From contig VTPC01090709.1 in NCBI GenBank assembly GCA_011009095.1, positions 1 to 64,000 on the forward strand: a DNA stretch of 64,000 bases, in the 5' to 3' direction. Source of the DNA: Ignelater luminosus. Its lineage: Eukaryota > Arthropoda > Insecta > Coleoptera > Elateridae. Positions within the stretch are counted from its first letter, which is position 1, and every line of letters begins with the position of its first letter. The notes under the pieces were generated by a model. It worked only from the letters and a program-made list of their open reading frames with translations. It was not told the origin of the DNA and did not search any database. The position numbers were made by a program, and so were the translations under genes. Shown here piece by piece: positions 44,601 to 56,104 of the stretch.

Positions 44601-45617
44601 TACAGGGTGTTCAAAGCGACTGGAAAATTGCATAATAAAAATTAAAACCCTAATTATAGATACTTGAAAAATTCCATTTTGTCTTTTTCTTTTGCCAGTT
44701 TTTATGTTTGACGTTTGCAAAAAAAAGTTTAATTTCAGTACATTCAAAATTAGAAAACGTACACAAATGACGAAAAAACTGACAACTTTAATTTACAGTG
44801 AATTTAAAAAAAATGCGAATTTAGCACGTCGCGTTTGTGTCGTCAGAAAGAAACCAAGATGAAGAATTGCTACCAGAGAGGAAAATGAAGTTTGGTTATA
44901 GAAGTTTAAGTCAAAGAGCAAAAAACTGGAACCACCCAAACATCGGTTAACCGAATACTAAAAGAAAATAAGTGTCATCCATATCATGTCACCTCAGTGC
45001 AAGACCCGAAAGAAGCTAATTACCCTAAAAGACTGGAATTATGTAAGTTTATTTAAAGCAAATTAACTTTAAACAATATTTTTGTAGACTGTGTAATGTT
45101 CAGCGATGAAACAACATTTTCCAATAATGATAACGTAAATCAACATAATTGTCATTATTATGCACAACAAAATCCTTATTGGATAAGAACTGCCCACTTT
45201 CAAACGGTCTATTCTGTAAACGTTTGGTGTGGCATTCTTGGCAATCGTATTATTGCCCATCATTTTATTTCTAGAACTCTACATGGAAAATTGTCTTTGA
45301 AGTCTCTACGGGAAGATTTGCCAGAACTACTCGAGGACGTACCGTTAAATATTCGCCAGGTGCTTTGGTTTCTGTTAGATGGTGCTTCATCTCATAACCA
45401 CAGACATGTTCAAGATTATTTATATACCGTATTTAAAGATAAGTAGATTGGGAGAGGTTTAGCTACCCCTTGGCCTCCTAAGAACCCTGATGTGACCCCT
45501 GTAGATTACTTTTTATGATGTTTCTACAAAAATAGAGTGTAAGTGACCCTTGTAAATGTATAATGCGTTGCACTTCAAATTCTATTAGGCTTGTCATCAC
45601 TGGTAAATTATCCTGTA
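44601..45617 (+). mobile_element. Tc1/mariner-superfamily element, 1.0 kb relic
   Basis: Ends tacagggtgttc (left) and the complement of tacaggataatt (right) are short inverted repeats, each preceded by TA. The interior carries a degenerate transposase of a lineage distinct from the four mariners in the window. Confidence 0.7.
44940..45540 (+). pseudogene. Tc1/mariner-superfamily transposase, degenerate
   Basis: Reads CHPYHVTSVQDPKEANYPKR, then ORF 45096-45446 with MFSDETTFSNNDNVNQHNCH (first catalytic Asp in SDE), NPYWIRTAHFQTVYSVNVWC and DVPLNIRQVLWFLLDGASSH (second catalytic motif DGAxxH). A TAG at 45444-45446 replaces an expected Trp (family R-W-I-G-R-G); text continues IGRGLATPWPPKNPDVTPVD, ending with the third acidic residue region as D. 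The N-terminal domain is mostly lost. The family is common in insects; the D-or-E identity of the third residue is uncertain here because of decay. Confidence 0.75.
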
Positions 45618-47142
45618 TATATTTACATATGGAAATGATAAATAATTAGATAAGCAGTCTTGAGTTTAAGATGAAAGATTTAAAGTGGGGATATCGCCCT
45701 GCTTTTATATATGGGTTTATAGTAGGTCTTATTTACTTGAAGTTACGAAAACCTTAGGTTTTTTGTGGAAAAAGAAAGTTGTAACTTGATGCTATATTAT
45801 AAAGGTTTGTCGTAAAACTAATTTTAGTAAGCATAATTTAGTATTAATATGTTAAAATAATTAAATAGTTTGGGTTGTGTCGGCACTATATAAAAACACA
45901 AATAAATAGAATCTGAACAAGAAATACAAAAAATAACGGTCTTATAACAAGCCTTAAATACTCCAGAACACCTGAAACATTTGAATTACGAAATTTAATG
46001 TATTTGCTAATTTCCAGTAAATTGTAAATTTGTAATTTATAAACATCTTCTGAGAAGATTTTTTTGTAAAATATCATGTTAATCGTTTGTGCTTTGTTAC
46101 AGAAAATTCAGTGCATAAACATGTTGTTTCACGAAGCTTTTTAATTATTTGGTTTTTTGCTATTGTCTGTTACAGACAAAATATGACAATGGTAATATTG
46201 GAGTGATACAGGTAGGGCCTCAATGAATCTACATCTTTGTGATCATAGTGGGACAATGCGCGGAGCCGAACTGCGATTTGTAGAGTAAAACGTTTTGGGT
46301 CGTGTTAAGAGTTGCTAAGTTAAAAATGTTTTATTTTAAAACTGCTTTTAGTCTGATCTTACTCGAGTTTCAATAGTTGCACAATAAGAAAGAAAAAGAT
46401 AACCACGTAAAGGCTAGTAAAACCAAACTAAACCTATTTTTAAAAGAAAAGCTTTTTATTTAAACAACTCTAAATACGATCCTTTGTATTTTATTAAGAG
46501 TTCATATGTATTTATAAAAACCCTTGAGATTTTAATTCTCAGTAACAAATTTTGTAGATAATATTTGAGTGCCTAGGCACTCTGATAGTTAACTCACTTC
46601 AGTTTTGGATGCCTAAATCATTACGTTGCCCTAATAAGTACTAGTAACTAGGGCGAGAAATAGGGAGGTAGAAGAAGCTTCAAGATGTTGAGTGTTTAGT
46701 ATAAATCCTTTTATAAAAAATCTTGGTAGATGAAGAGCCGCAAGAGATAGACAATCAAAGATATTTTGAAAAAATCCAGAAAGACTGCCTTTGCAATTAT
46801 TTAGCAGATTCTAGACACCAATGCAGAAGCATCAAGTTACCGTATTACATTGTTCAGTAATTATGAGGAACGTGGGGTTTATTTCCTTTGGAGTCTTAGC
46901 TTTTCCCATTCCATTATTTATATTAGTAAAAATGATCATAGTGCTATTTGCAACCAGTGTCATAAGCAAGTAGCATCTGGAATAAAACTTACTACGTTAA
47001 CTGTTTAACAATTTTAAAACTGAATATTGTCAAATCAGGAATGACTTGTCGCATTAATGAGGTTAAAAATTCTATGAGCGCAAACGCACGTTGCTATTTA
47101 GTATTAACAGAAGGGAATAGCGTATATTAATAACTTAATTAT
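45618..47142. other. Non-coding stretch
   Basis: AT-rich, no supported coding region. Confidence 0.45.
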
Positions 47143-47235
47143 GGTGTTTCGTTGGCTATTATCTTGGATCCCCTGTCATTCATAGCCTATATCAATGATT
47201 TTCCTTCACACAAGTTCTACAACTCCACATTAAGT
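47143..47235 (+). pseudogene. Reverse-transcriptase motif relic
   Basis: One frame reads GVSLAIILDPLSFIAYINDF, close to the LINE motif GVPQGSILGPLLF-x-x-YINDL that precedes the catalytic box. The rest of the domain is not readable on either side, so this is a very old LINE fragment. Confidence 0.5.
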
Positions 47236-47799
47236 AAATAACCGTGTCAAATACATCAGTTAATAGAAATAAGAATTTGTGCTGGAGCTTCTTATTGTTA
47301 TCGTGAAGAACAAATTATATAAGGTTGTTTTTGCAATAAGAATGGTCAAAAAAACAATTAATTCAGAAGCAGTAATTATTTTGTTATGCAGCAATTATTT
47401 TGTTATACAGCAACCATTGTTTTGTGGCAATTGGCGTCAGTGGAATGAGAAGTCGATCAAAAGAAGTTAGAAGTATGGAAAAAAATTAAAGAAACATCTA
47501 TGGTCCGATCAAGCCTGAAAATAGAAAACAAACGAATAATTTAAGAGTTTATTTTGGAAAACCAAGAATTGTACAAATAATACAAACAAAGAGAGTGAGA
47601 TGGTCAAGGTAAAACCAAAAATATTAGACGCAGATATAGTAGAAAGAAGAATAAGTGAAAGATTAAAAATAAATTTATAGAGACACGATAATGGGCAATT
47701 TAACATGCAACAGAAAACTGAATGACAAAGAGAAAGAACCGAAATGAAATAGACAAACCTCAATAACTGTTTTTCAGCCAACCAAACTAAAGTAATGTA

Positions 47800-49092
47800 C
47801 GAGGGTGGTCTGAAAAGTGTCCGACCTCAACGTGAAGATGGCAGCACTCGTAAATCAAAGCTACTGAATTTCGTTGTTCATCTGTTGACAGTTACTCACC
47901 AAAGTTTCAGACATTTTGGACGCGCAGGTTTTATGTAACAGTCGTTTGAGTGAGTTGATGTGAGTTTTTTTGTGAAAATGGACAAAATCGAGTATCGAGC
48001 TGTCATTAAATATTTGTTTTTGAAAGGCAATACGCCTTCGCAAATAAAAGATGAGTTGGATTCTGTGTATGGGGACTCTGCACCATCATTTACCACAGTG
48101 AAATTTTGGGCTGCTGAATTTAAACGTGGCCGTAAGAGCTTGGAAGACGATGAACGTTCGGGACGTCCAAAAACTGCAACTACCGACGAAAACATCGCCA
48201 AAGTTCACCAAATGGTGCTAGACGACCGCCGAATTAAAGTGAGAGAGATAGCAGAGGTTATGAACATGTCAAAAGAACGTGTTTGTCACATATTAAATCA
48301 ACATTTAGGCATGAGAAAGCTGTCCGCGCGTTGGGTGCCGCGTTTGCTCACGTTAGACCAAAAACGTGTTCGAATGAATATTTCCAACGCTCTTTTGGCG
48401 CAGTTTAGGCGAAATAAATCCGAGTTTTGGCGCCGATTAATTACTGTAGATGAAACTTGGATACGCCATTATACGCCCGAAACAAAAATACAGTCCAAAC
48501 AGTGGACTGCAAAGGGGGAACCGGCTCCAAAAAAAGCAAAAACTGTTTTTTCGGCTGGGAAAGTGATGACGACTGTTTTTTTGGATAATCGTGGAGTTAT
48601 TTTAATCGATTATCTTCAAAAAGGAAAAACCATTACAGGAGCATACTATGCATCATTACTTGACAAGCTGAAGGCAGAACTTGCGAAAACACGGCCACAT
48701 TTGCAGAAAAAGAAAATCCTGTTTCACCAAGACAACGCACCGTCTCACACCTCAGCGGTTGCCATGGCGAAAATCCACGAATTACGGTTTGAACTGCTTG
48801 ACCATCCGCCTTACTCACCAGATCTAGCCCCAAGGGACTTCTGTTTGTTCCCTCATCTAAAAATTGCGCTCGGAGGACAAAGATTTTCGTCAAATGAAGA
48901 GGCAATCACCTTCGTGAACAATTATTTTGCAGAGAAAAATGCCGAGTACTATTTGAACGGGTTACAGAGATGGGAGCATCGCTGGGAGAAGTGTGTAGAG
49001 TTATAAGGAGACTATGTTAAAAAATAAAAAAAAAATTTCAGAAAAAATGTCTTGTATCTTTGTTAGGTCGGAAACTTTTCAGACCACCCTCG
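47800..49092 (+). mobile_element. Mariner element 4, near-intact
   Basis: 27-bp inverted repeats (cgagggtggtctgaaaag) with one mismatch; TA at 47798-47799 and 49093-49094. Length 1.29 kb. The transposase differs clearly from that of mariner 3 although both look irritans-like. Confidence 0.96.
47978..49027 (+). pseudogene. Mariner 4 transposase with one C-terminal nonsense codon
   Basis: From MDKIEYRAVIKYLF at 47978 the frame is open for 342 codons to TAA at 49004-49006. Motifs: YGDSAPSFTTVKFW, VREIAEVMNMS (helix-turn-helix), SARWVPRLLT, VDETWIRHYTPETK (Asp 1), FHQDNAPSH (Asp 2), SPDLAPRDF (Asp 3, DD34D). The text after the stop reads GDYVKK then a second TAA at 49025-49027, which is the normal mariner ending (compare LKGDYVEK in mariner 3). 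A single CAA-to-TAA change therefore explains the loss of seven residues. Whether the shortened protein works is unknown. Confidence 0.95.
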
Positions 49093-49094
49093 TA

Positions 49095-50494
49095 TAGAGT
49101 TTTTTATAGCCTGAAGAAAGTCGAATTCTTTTTAGCTATGAGGATTTTTTTCAACGGTTGCAACTGCTGGGAAATATAGACTGTAATGATGTGCTAATTT
49201 TAATTTAAAACGCTATAATTTATCGCGAGTGAATAGATTCCTTGGTCTGCAGGGTTGTGTTTAGAACACAAACCGTTATAAGGCTATATAAATCGGACTT
49301 GTTGTTATATCAACAATCTAAAGTAGAGAAAGTTTTAATTTATTAAGATAAAAGTTAAAACAGGATATAACTAGTGTCGTATTTTCTTCAACAATGTTTG
49401 TTCAAGTTTATCTGTCTATTATATAACTTATTATCTTCTAGGTTAACAAACACCAATAAAAGAAAAGATGAGCTTAATGAATATTATCAATTGATCTAGG
49501 AAATCTTACAGAGTAGCGTTTAGCTTGGCCACGAAAGTGTTTATGTTAAAATAAAATTATCTCATTGACCATTAGGAGCTAGAATATTCTGAATAGTTTA
49601 TAAAAAATCGGTTAGATATAACTTGAAGACAAAACAATGCAATTGAGAATATTATAAACAATTCAACAAGTTAGAAAAATTTAGAAAACTACTAATTTAA
49701 AAAGGGCAAATTTCAGCATAAATCAGTATCAGAAGCTTAATTACATTATTTAATCAATTATGAGGAAGGACGAGAAGTACTCCGATTACCATATTATCCC
49801 TTGTAGATTAACTAGAGAGCTCAGGAAATATTTGATTGTTTGAGGTAAGTGATACACCACCTACCATATAATTGTAACTAAATACTTTATCAGCAAACAA
49901 TTGATTACCTCGTATCCACTTTCTAAATGTACAGCTATCAATTTTCTGTAAAATCTGATTACACCAGACATTAATAGTAATAATTAAATTAAAGGTAATT
50001 ATTAAAGTGCAAGTTGTCGGCACTAATTATACGAGTTTAGCGAAAAGCTTTATAATTACTCAAATGTAGTAAGAGAAGTGAGATAATCATCGCAGCTGTA
50101 ATTTATAATTTATGAATAATGAATATTAAAGCTGCAATACCTATAATTAACTAGAAAATTTTAATTTAAAAATGTCTCTGTAAAATATCCCGTGTCTAGA
50201 TTGCTTTTAATATTTTTAATAAAAATTTAACAGAAGCATTTTGAGCTTAAGTTTATCTATTTCTAAAAGAATCAAGGACGTTTAGGAATTTTCATAAATG
50301 CTTTATTAAGAAACTTTTTTTATTAAATCCATAGAAACGCAAATGGGAAAGGTCGTGAAAATCAAGGTGTTTGCAAAATAATAACGATGTTCTGAATTCA
50401 TTATTGATTGTTACAAAATGGTGTTCCCCTTAATCGTAATGAGAAAGCAATAGAACATTGTACCGATAGAGCAGCAAATTTGTGCGGCTATTGT
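49095..50494. other. Non-coding stretch
   Basis: AT-rich, no supported feature. Confidence 0.5.
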
Positions 50495-50830
50495 TGTGCA
50501 AATGAAGGCTTTTATTGGAGTTTCGAAAGGGCTGCGTGTCGGTTCGTCATAGCCCTAAGATAATTTATTTCCATGGGCCATGAATCACGCGGGCGTATCG
50601 AACTGGTGACCGCTTGATTAACATGTTGAGTTTATCATGGAATTCTTATCTATCTCGGGAGCCGATGAGCGATTGAGTTATAGTTATTACTTCATAACAC
50701 GATTACGGAAAACTACACCCCCAGAAGTAAGTCGTAAAACTGTCGAAATTAAGAAAACGCGTGCGAGTGTCTGCCGGCAGGCCATCCAGTTAGAAATTGT
50801 CTCGAATTTCGTTTTTCTTCAATTATAGTG
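50495..50830. promoter_or_regulatory. Candidate conserved non-coding / regulatory segment
   Basis: A block of mixed composition (gtgcaaatgaagg, ccatgggccatgaatcacgc, gaactggtgaccgcttgatt) stands out from AT-rich flanks. It has no TE signature and no convincing ORF. It includes an octamer-like tgcaaat. The call rests only on composition and texture. Confidence 0.25.
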
Positions 50831-52846
50831 ATAACGCTTCCAGAATATTACTATCGGGAAAACGCTTTTTGGCCCTAATTCTGCGAGGATTCATAAAAAG
50901 TGGCAATTAAATAAAAACCACGTTCTGCAATTTCACAAAAGACCACAGCAAGACTCCTTGAAAATTTACATTTCAGATTTATTATTTAATATTTATGCTG
51001 TGAGATTTGTTATTTATGCAAGGAAACGTATTCGTGTTATATACCTGCAGTACAATTATGTTTGTTTACATTAAAGTGCCATATTTTAGAATTAAAATTT
51101 GTTTATTACTGCCAGCCGTGCGGAACGCACGCTCTACTACTTGCCATAAAACGGTTACAGTAAAATTAAATATCGAACATTTCCGCTCAATTTAGATGGA
51201 AACGAACATTTAATTAGATTTCGCCAGACTATGATACTTTTATATACAACGTACCAAAATAATAAATGACTCCTTTCTGAACTAGTTTACGATTTACTAG
51301 GACAAATATAGTAGGAAAGGATTTTATTAGTGGAATTAATTTTATTGTCTAAACTGAAATTTCAACCATAAAAACTGTAATAAAACATAATGACCTAGTT
51401 TTTATTTTATTGGATATCAGAATGTTTTTAAAGGCATGATTCTCTGTTATTGATTACATTGGTTGCAGTAGTTATTGCATGTGCATTTCAAAGATATAGG
51501 ACTCGCAAGTTTTATTGTTTAATAAAGCTCTCATGTCAAAGATAACACCTTTTTGAAATGTTTTAGTTTTATTTACATAGCAACAAAAGTAATTCAACGA
51601 GTCAAGTCAGAACAGAACGTTTTTATCTTCTCTTTTAAATCAACCGTAACCGTAAAGAGTCCATTATTCATTAACAAAAGAATTTTCTTCGACTGTTTCC
51701 TCTTGTCTATAGGCATGGCTTCCAAGAGAATCCCTGCTTTCTGCTTTTAACATCCACTACCATTATTTCTAGGTCTCCCTTATATCTGTTACGTGATTGT
51801 CGCTACATTATTTAATCTGTAATGTATTTCTAGTTTGATTCTGTTCTTATCATTTGTGTACCTCAATGACAAAGCTATTAAATTCATTAAGAACACTTTT
51901 CTCTTATAATTTCCTATTTCCCAAATTATTATAATTATTCAAATTGAAAAAAGGAAATTAGTGTAAATGGCTTTACAAACAGCTCGCAATACTATGATAT
52001 GGAAAATGTAACCAATAAGTGTTTTTCTGTATATCTTTACGGCAGCTAATCACATAATACCGAACTTCTTAGACAGAAATGTATCGAACCGATATGATGT
52101 CAGCAACATGAAGATATCAATCATTCAAGAACGTCCTGACAGTTTCGTGCATAACTATTTAGACACTGGTTGGTTCATTCTGCAGGCACCCGGCTTAACA
52201 TGCTCTCTGCTTTACGACCCGACGGACATCCGCAGAAAAGAATGAACAATTGGGTTTCCGGGATGCTCTGTTGGTAAAAACATTTGTAATCGCCAGCTTA
52301 TGCGATAGCAGCAATTAACAACCATCAACCCCTACAAGAACATCAATAGTAGGCATTCATCACAATATTGACATGATTTGTAAGTAACTTCCAACAACCG
52401 TTGCAGTCTCCATTACCAGCACATCTAACATTATAGTCGGCTTCATTCTGACATCACCACAACCATCGAATGGTTCTCAAGATATACTTTATGCACCTAT
52501 GCCGGTGTCTTACATCATATACCATACAACGCTGGCAACAACATCGACTGCACACTTACTGCCACCCTGCTGCAAATACATGTACCAGAAGAAAATCGTC
52601 AATTCTCAACCATGCTGTGACGCCATTTGTGACGTCTTTCCGATAGTTCACTTCACTAAGCTAAAGAACAGCGAAGTCGGAGACAGGAAAACAATATTAA
52701 AAGCAGCAGCAGTAGTAGGGCTAGTCACCAGAAAAATACAGAAATTGATTTTTTCTTGAATGAAGCACTTCATAGATCTATTGAAACGTAATATAACAAA
52801 ATTTTAAAAGTAGCAGCTATACCATGGAACTTCTAACAGCCTCAAC
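50831..52846. other. Non-coding stretch with GC-richer part at 52040-52720
   Basis: A small perfect hairpin (cgtgcg-gaa-cgcacg) lies at about 51117-51131. From about 52040 to 52720 composition is richer in C and A; the 86-codon ORF 52499-52759 has several Cys but no known domain. Confidence 0.4.
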
Positions 52847-52861
52847 TATAATTTCCATGAT
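52847..52861 (+). repeat. Target-site duplication, left copy (truncated LINE)
   Basis: tataatttccatgat, 15 bp, identical to 53608-53622. Confidence 0.9.
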
Positions 52862-53607
52862 TGATTGATTATGCCACTACACTCCCAGTGGAGTTTCGCC
52901 GCTTCTTTGCTGAAGCCTTTAGAATTCGCATTTTGGAGTGGATTAGTCCCCGTTTTCTTGTTGCATAGTGTAGGGGTTTTATGCTTTTATAAATCTTTTT
53001 GTAATTTCTTTCCATTTCTTTCTATCTCTTGTTTTTTCACTCAATTCAGTTACTCCCACGTTGTTTATATCTTCTTCAACTTCTTGTAACCATCTGTTCT
53101 TTGGTCTCCCTCTTCATCTTTTATTTGCTGGTACCCATTATTCCATTATTGTTTTGATCTCGTTTTCAGTCCTTGATCTCCAAACATGTCCAAACCATTT
53201 AATTCTCAACATTCTAATTCGTTTTACAATACTTTCACCATCTAAGTCCTTCTTTATTTCGTGGTTCATCCTCCTTCTAATTTTATTACCTCTTGTTTTT
53301 ATCGGACCTAATATTGTTCTCATTACTTTTCTTTCAAAAACGTTAAAATTATGTTGTTCTTTATTTGTTACTACCATTGTCTCCGCTGCATAGGTTATTA
53401 TGGGCTGTATTGGTTATTGTGATTTCCAAATATTTGAATTTAGTAACTTCCTCGAAATAATGTGTGCCTACTTTTATTCTTCCTGCTCTTGGTTTTCCTC
53501 CACCTTCATTATTTTGGTTTTTTCTGCATTCATTTCTAGATCTAGCTTTTTTCTTCTCTCTCTAATTCTGCTATCATATTCTCCATTAAGTTTCTTAGTT
53601 TTGTTAT
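52862..53607 (-). mobile_element. 5'-truncated RTE-like LINE, 746 bp, with 15-bp TSD
   Basis: The minus strand begins inside RT (LEMNAEKTKIMK; then VGTHYFEEVTKFKYLEI), passes through ETMVVTNKEQHNFNVFERKV, ILGPIKTRGNKIRRRMNHEI, RIKWFGHVWRSRTENE and RGRPKNRWLQEVEED, then a 3' end with a tga-repeat tail (tgattgatt on the plus strand at 52862). These are the RT end and post-RT domain of RTE/craniofacial-protein-2-like LINEs. Perfect 15-bp flanking duplications show it inserted by target-primed reverse transcription and was truncated at its 5' end. A stop near 53100 and shifts near 53400-53500 show decay. Confidence 0.92.
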
Positions 53608-53622
53608 TATAATTTCCATGAT
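53608..53622 (+). repeat. Target-site duplication, right copy (truncated LINE)
   Basis: tataatttccatgat, identical to 52847-52861. Confidence 0.9.
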
Positions 53623-54978
53623 AATAAGAGAAATTATGTGTAAATGCTGAATTTGCCGTCCAAAACTGACAGAAATATCATTACAGACATACCTATAGTA
53701 TATTCTCAGAAACTCCTTTATGGTTAATAAAAGAATCCACCTTCGTTGCTGTAATTCTGAATCAAACAATCAATAACTGTTTATATTGCTGACGAAAATG
53801 TTCAAATGTAACGGATTTTCAAACCGCAAAAGAGTTGATTTCCAATAAGTAGAGTATAGGTAGACCGATCGTCCTGTTCAAAAACTCCAAAATATCAAAA
53901 GTTCTTACGATGTGTCTTGTATATCTAGAAATCGCATTTTTAGATTCTATGAATAAAGGCAAAATGACTCAAAATTAATCACCAATAAATAATTGAGCAG
54001 ATCACAGATCTTGTAGTAACCAAAGGAGTTGGCCGTTATCGGGATACAGCCATATAACCTTTTTTTGTGGGTAACAGTTCAAGCTATCTCATGAAAGAAA
54101 GAGATGTTACAAAAGAAAGTGTTAATGGCTAGGATGGTCGAATGAAGACTGTCTATGCACGGCTGATACATTAAGCCATTAAGTACCATTGAAGACAAAA
54201 AGAATCCCGTCTTGAAGAAACATTTCGTTCCGACGAAAAGATACCGCTCCCAGATTGCAAAGGTGGGAGTGAAAAAGCAGAAGAGAACTGAACTGTACCG
54301 GTACCTGTTTAGAAGACTTCGTCATAACACGTATTCGAATCTCGTAGCTATCTATATTAAATATTGATATTGATTCTGTCAAATTTACTAATTTTGAAAC
54401 GCAATTTGCTCATCCTTCACGGTTATCAAGGAAAACATTTTTACAGTTATACGTATTTTGACTATTTTGCCGTGACCTCTAGCAACATCCAGAAAGATGA
54501 AAGACTCATTTCACTTGATTTTAGACTTATTATTATGTGGAACTAAAGCCATTTATTTCATTCAAATATCTTTTGAAAATCCAGTTATTGCTACTGACAG
54601 ACATCTATGAATCAAAAGTTAATCAGATTGAACTGATGATTCCCAGAGACATTGGTCCTACTCTCGTTCTGTCAATGCTGCGTCTACACCCCACAGCCAT
54701 AAAAGATTTTTGCTGTTTCTGCCTGTATCGCGTGAATGGTTGCTGAAAATTATAGGTCAGACAAACGTACTCAGATATGCTGAAAATTCTATGTAGGTAC
54801 TAGTTTCTGAGATACAGTGATTAGAAATTTTGACAAAGCAAACATCAAACTTTGTTATCTAGCAGTGATAGATCGAAACCTCTTCAATGATACAGGCACC
54901 GACGATTGTGTCTCTTTTTTATCGAATTTTGTTTGTTTCTCGGAAACTGAAGAATACATCGTCATGGAACTTTGATTG
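53623..54978. other. Non-coding stretch
   Basis: No supported feature. Confidence 0.45.
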
Positions 54979-55299
54979 TTACACATATACCTTTCTTTTG
55001 ACAGTTAGTTGCAATTGTGCGGATGTAAGACTTTCTATATCATAAACTGCGTGGCCTACAGTATCAACAGGGTGCCAGCCATCATTGTTCATTTTTGGTG
55101 CATTTTGAAAGTATATTGGTGCTCTACGTGGTGCTACTAAAAAAGGTAAAAGGTCTCCTTATATATCGGTAGAGCAATCAATCGTCTACAAAAACGTTTC
55201 TACTACTGCATTTTGTAAAATGTCATCCTGCGTACTAAAGAACTGATCACACAAGCATAGGGCCGATAAACTTAGCGACTGTAAAATTTCCGTAAACAT
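54979..55299 (-). pseudogene. Unrecognised protein-like frame with two in-frame stops
   Basis: A single minus-strand frame from ATG 55299 to TAA 54979-54981 spans 106 codons with internal stops at codons 38 and 47. The text looks like real protein: MFTEILQSLSLSALCLCDQF, STQDDILQNAVVETFL, then GDLLPFLVAPRRAPIYFQNA, PKMNNDGWHPVDTVGHAVYD and IESLTSAQLQLTVKR. No family was recognised. It could be the remnant of a TE protein not otherwise present here or of a host-gene copy. Confidence 0.4.
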
Positions 55300-56104
55300 G
55301 ATTAATGCCACGTTGATTTATTGCTATGTTCACAGAAAAACACTTGAAATAAAAAAACGTATAATGTTCTTTCAAACTGTGTTGGTATTTCCATCACTAT
55401 TTACAAATTCTTCTAAAAGAACAAACGCATTTTAAGCTGAAACAGATTTTAACACTAGACGGTGTCTAACATAAGGTGAATTTATAAAAAATTTATAAAA
55501 TTTTGAAAGATAACCAGTTGGGACTTTTTATCAGATTTTCCAGAAATTTGATTCCAATTTTCTACTGCAAGTGGTTCCTTCTATACTTTCACAACCTCAA
55601 GTTTTGTTTTACTATTTTGTGGAACAAGTTATATCACATGGAACACCGCACAAAAAGGTTAGTAGATTAAAAATCTGATATGTGCACAAAAACATGAAGT
55701 TTAGAAAAATTCAGAGCAGAATTCAAACTGGTGTCCTTATGAAAACTTATCGTTATTCTCTATGTTATTCTCTATGATTATTTTTCTAATAAATATAGTG
55801 ATTAGTTAGTGTATAAGTTTAGCTTGCAGCTGCATGCAATGGAACTAACTGAAGCTTCACAAAAAGGCACAAAACTGTGTACTTTAACAACAAGTGCTTT
55901 AGCAGGATGATCGCGTTTGGTTTATATCAATATAATACCCAGGTACAGAACAGATATTCTGAACTAACCCAAATGTCAATAAAAAATACTTTATTCGGCT
56001 ACGTTGAGAAGACGCCGATACTTCATTACATCATTTCTGATATTTTCTTTAAGAGATATTAACAAAAAAGAGATACAGTTCAAGTAGCCCACGATTTACA
56101 ATTA
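55300..56104. other. Non-coding stretch
   Basis: AT-rich; the 61-codon ORF 55877-56062 shows no motif. Confidence 0.45.

Noticed and set aside
52499-52759. 86-codon ORF with several Cys as a secreted peptide
   Set aside because: No signal peptide pattern and no cysteine spacing resembling a known family.
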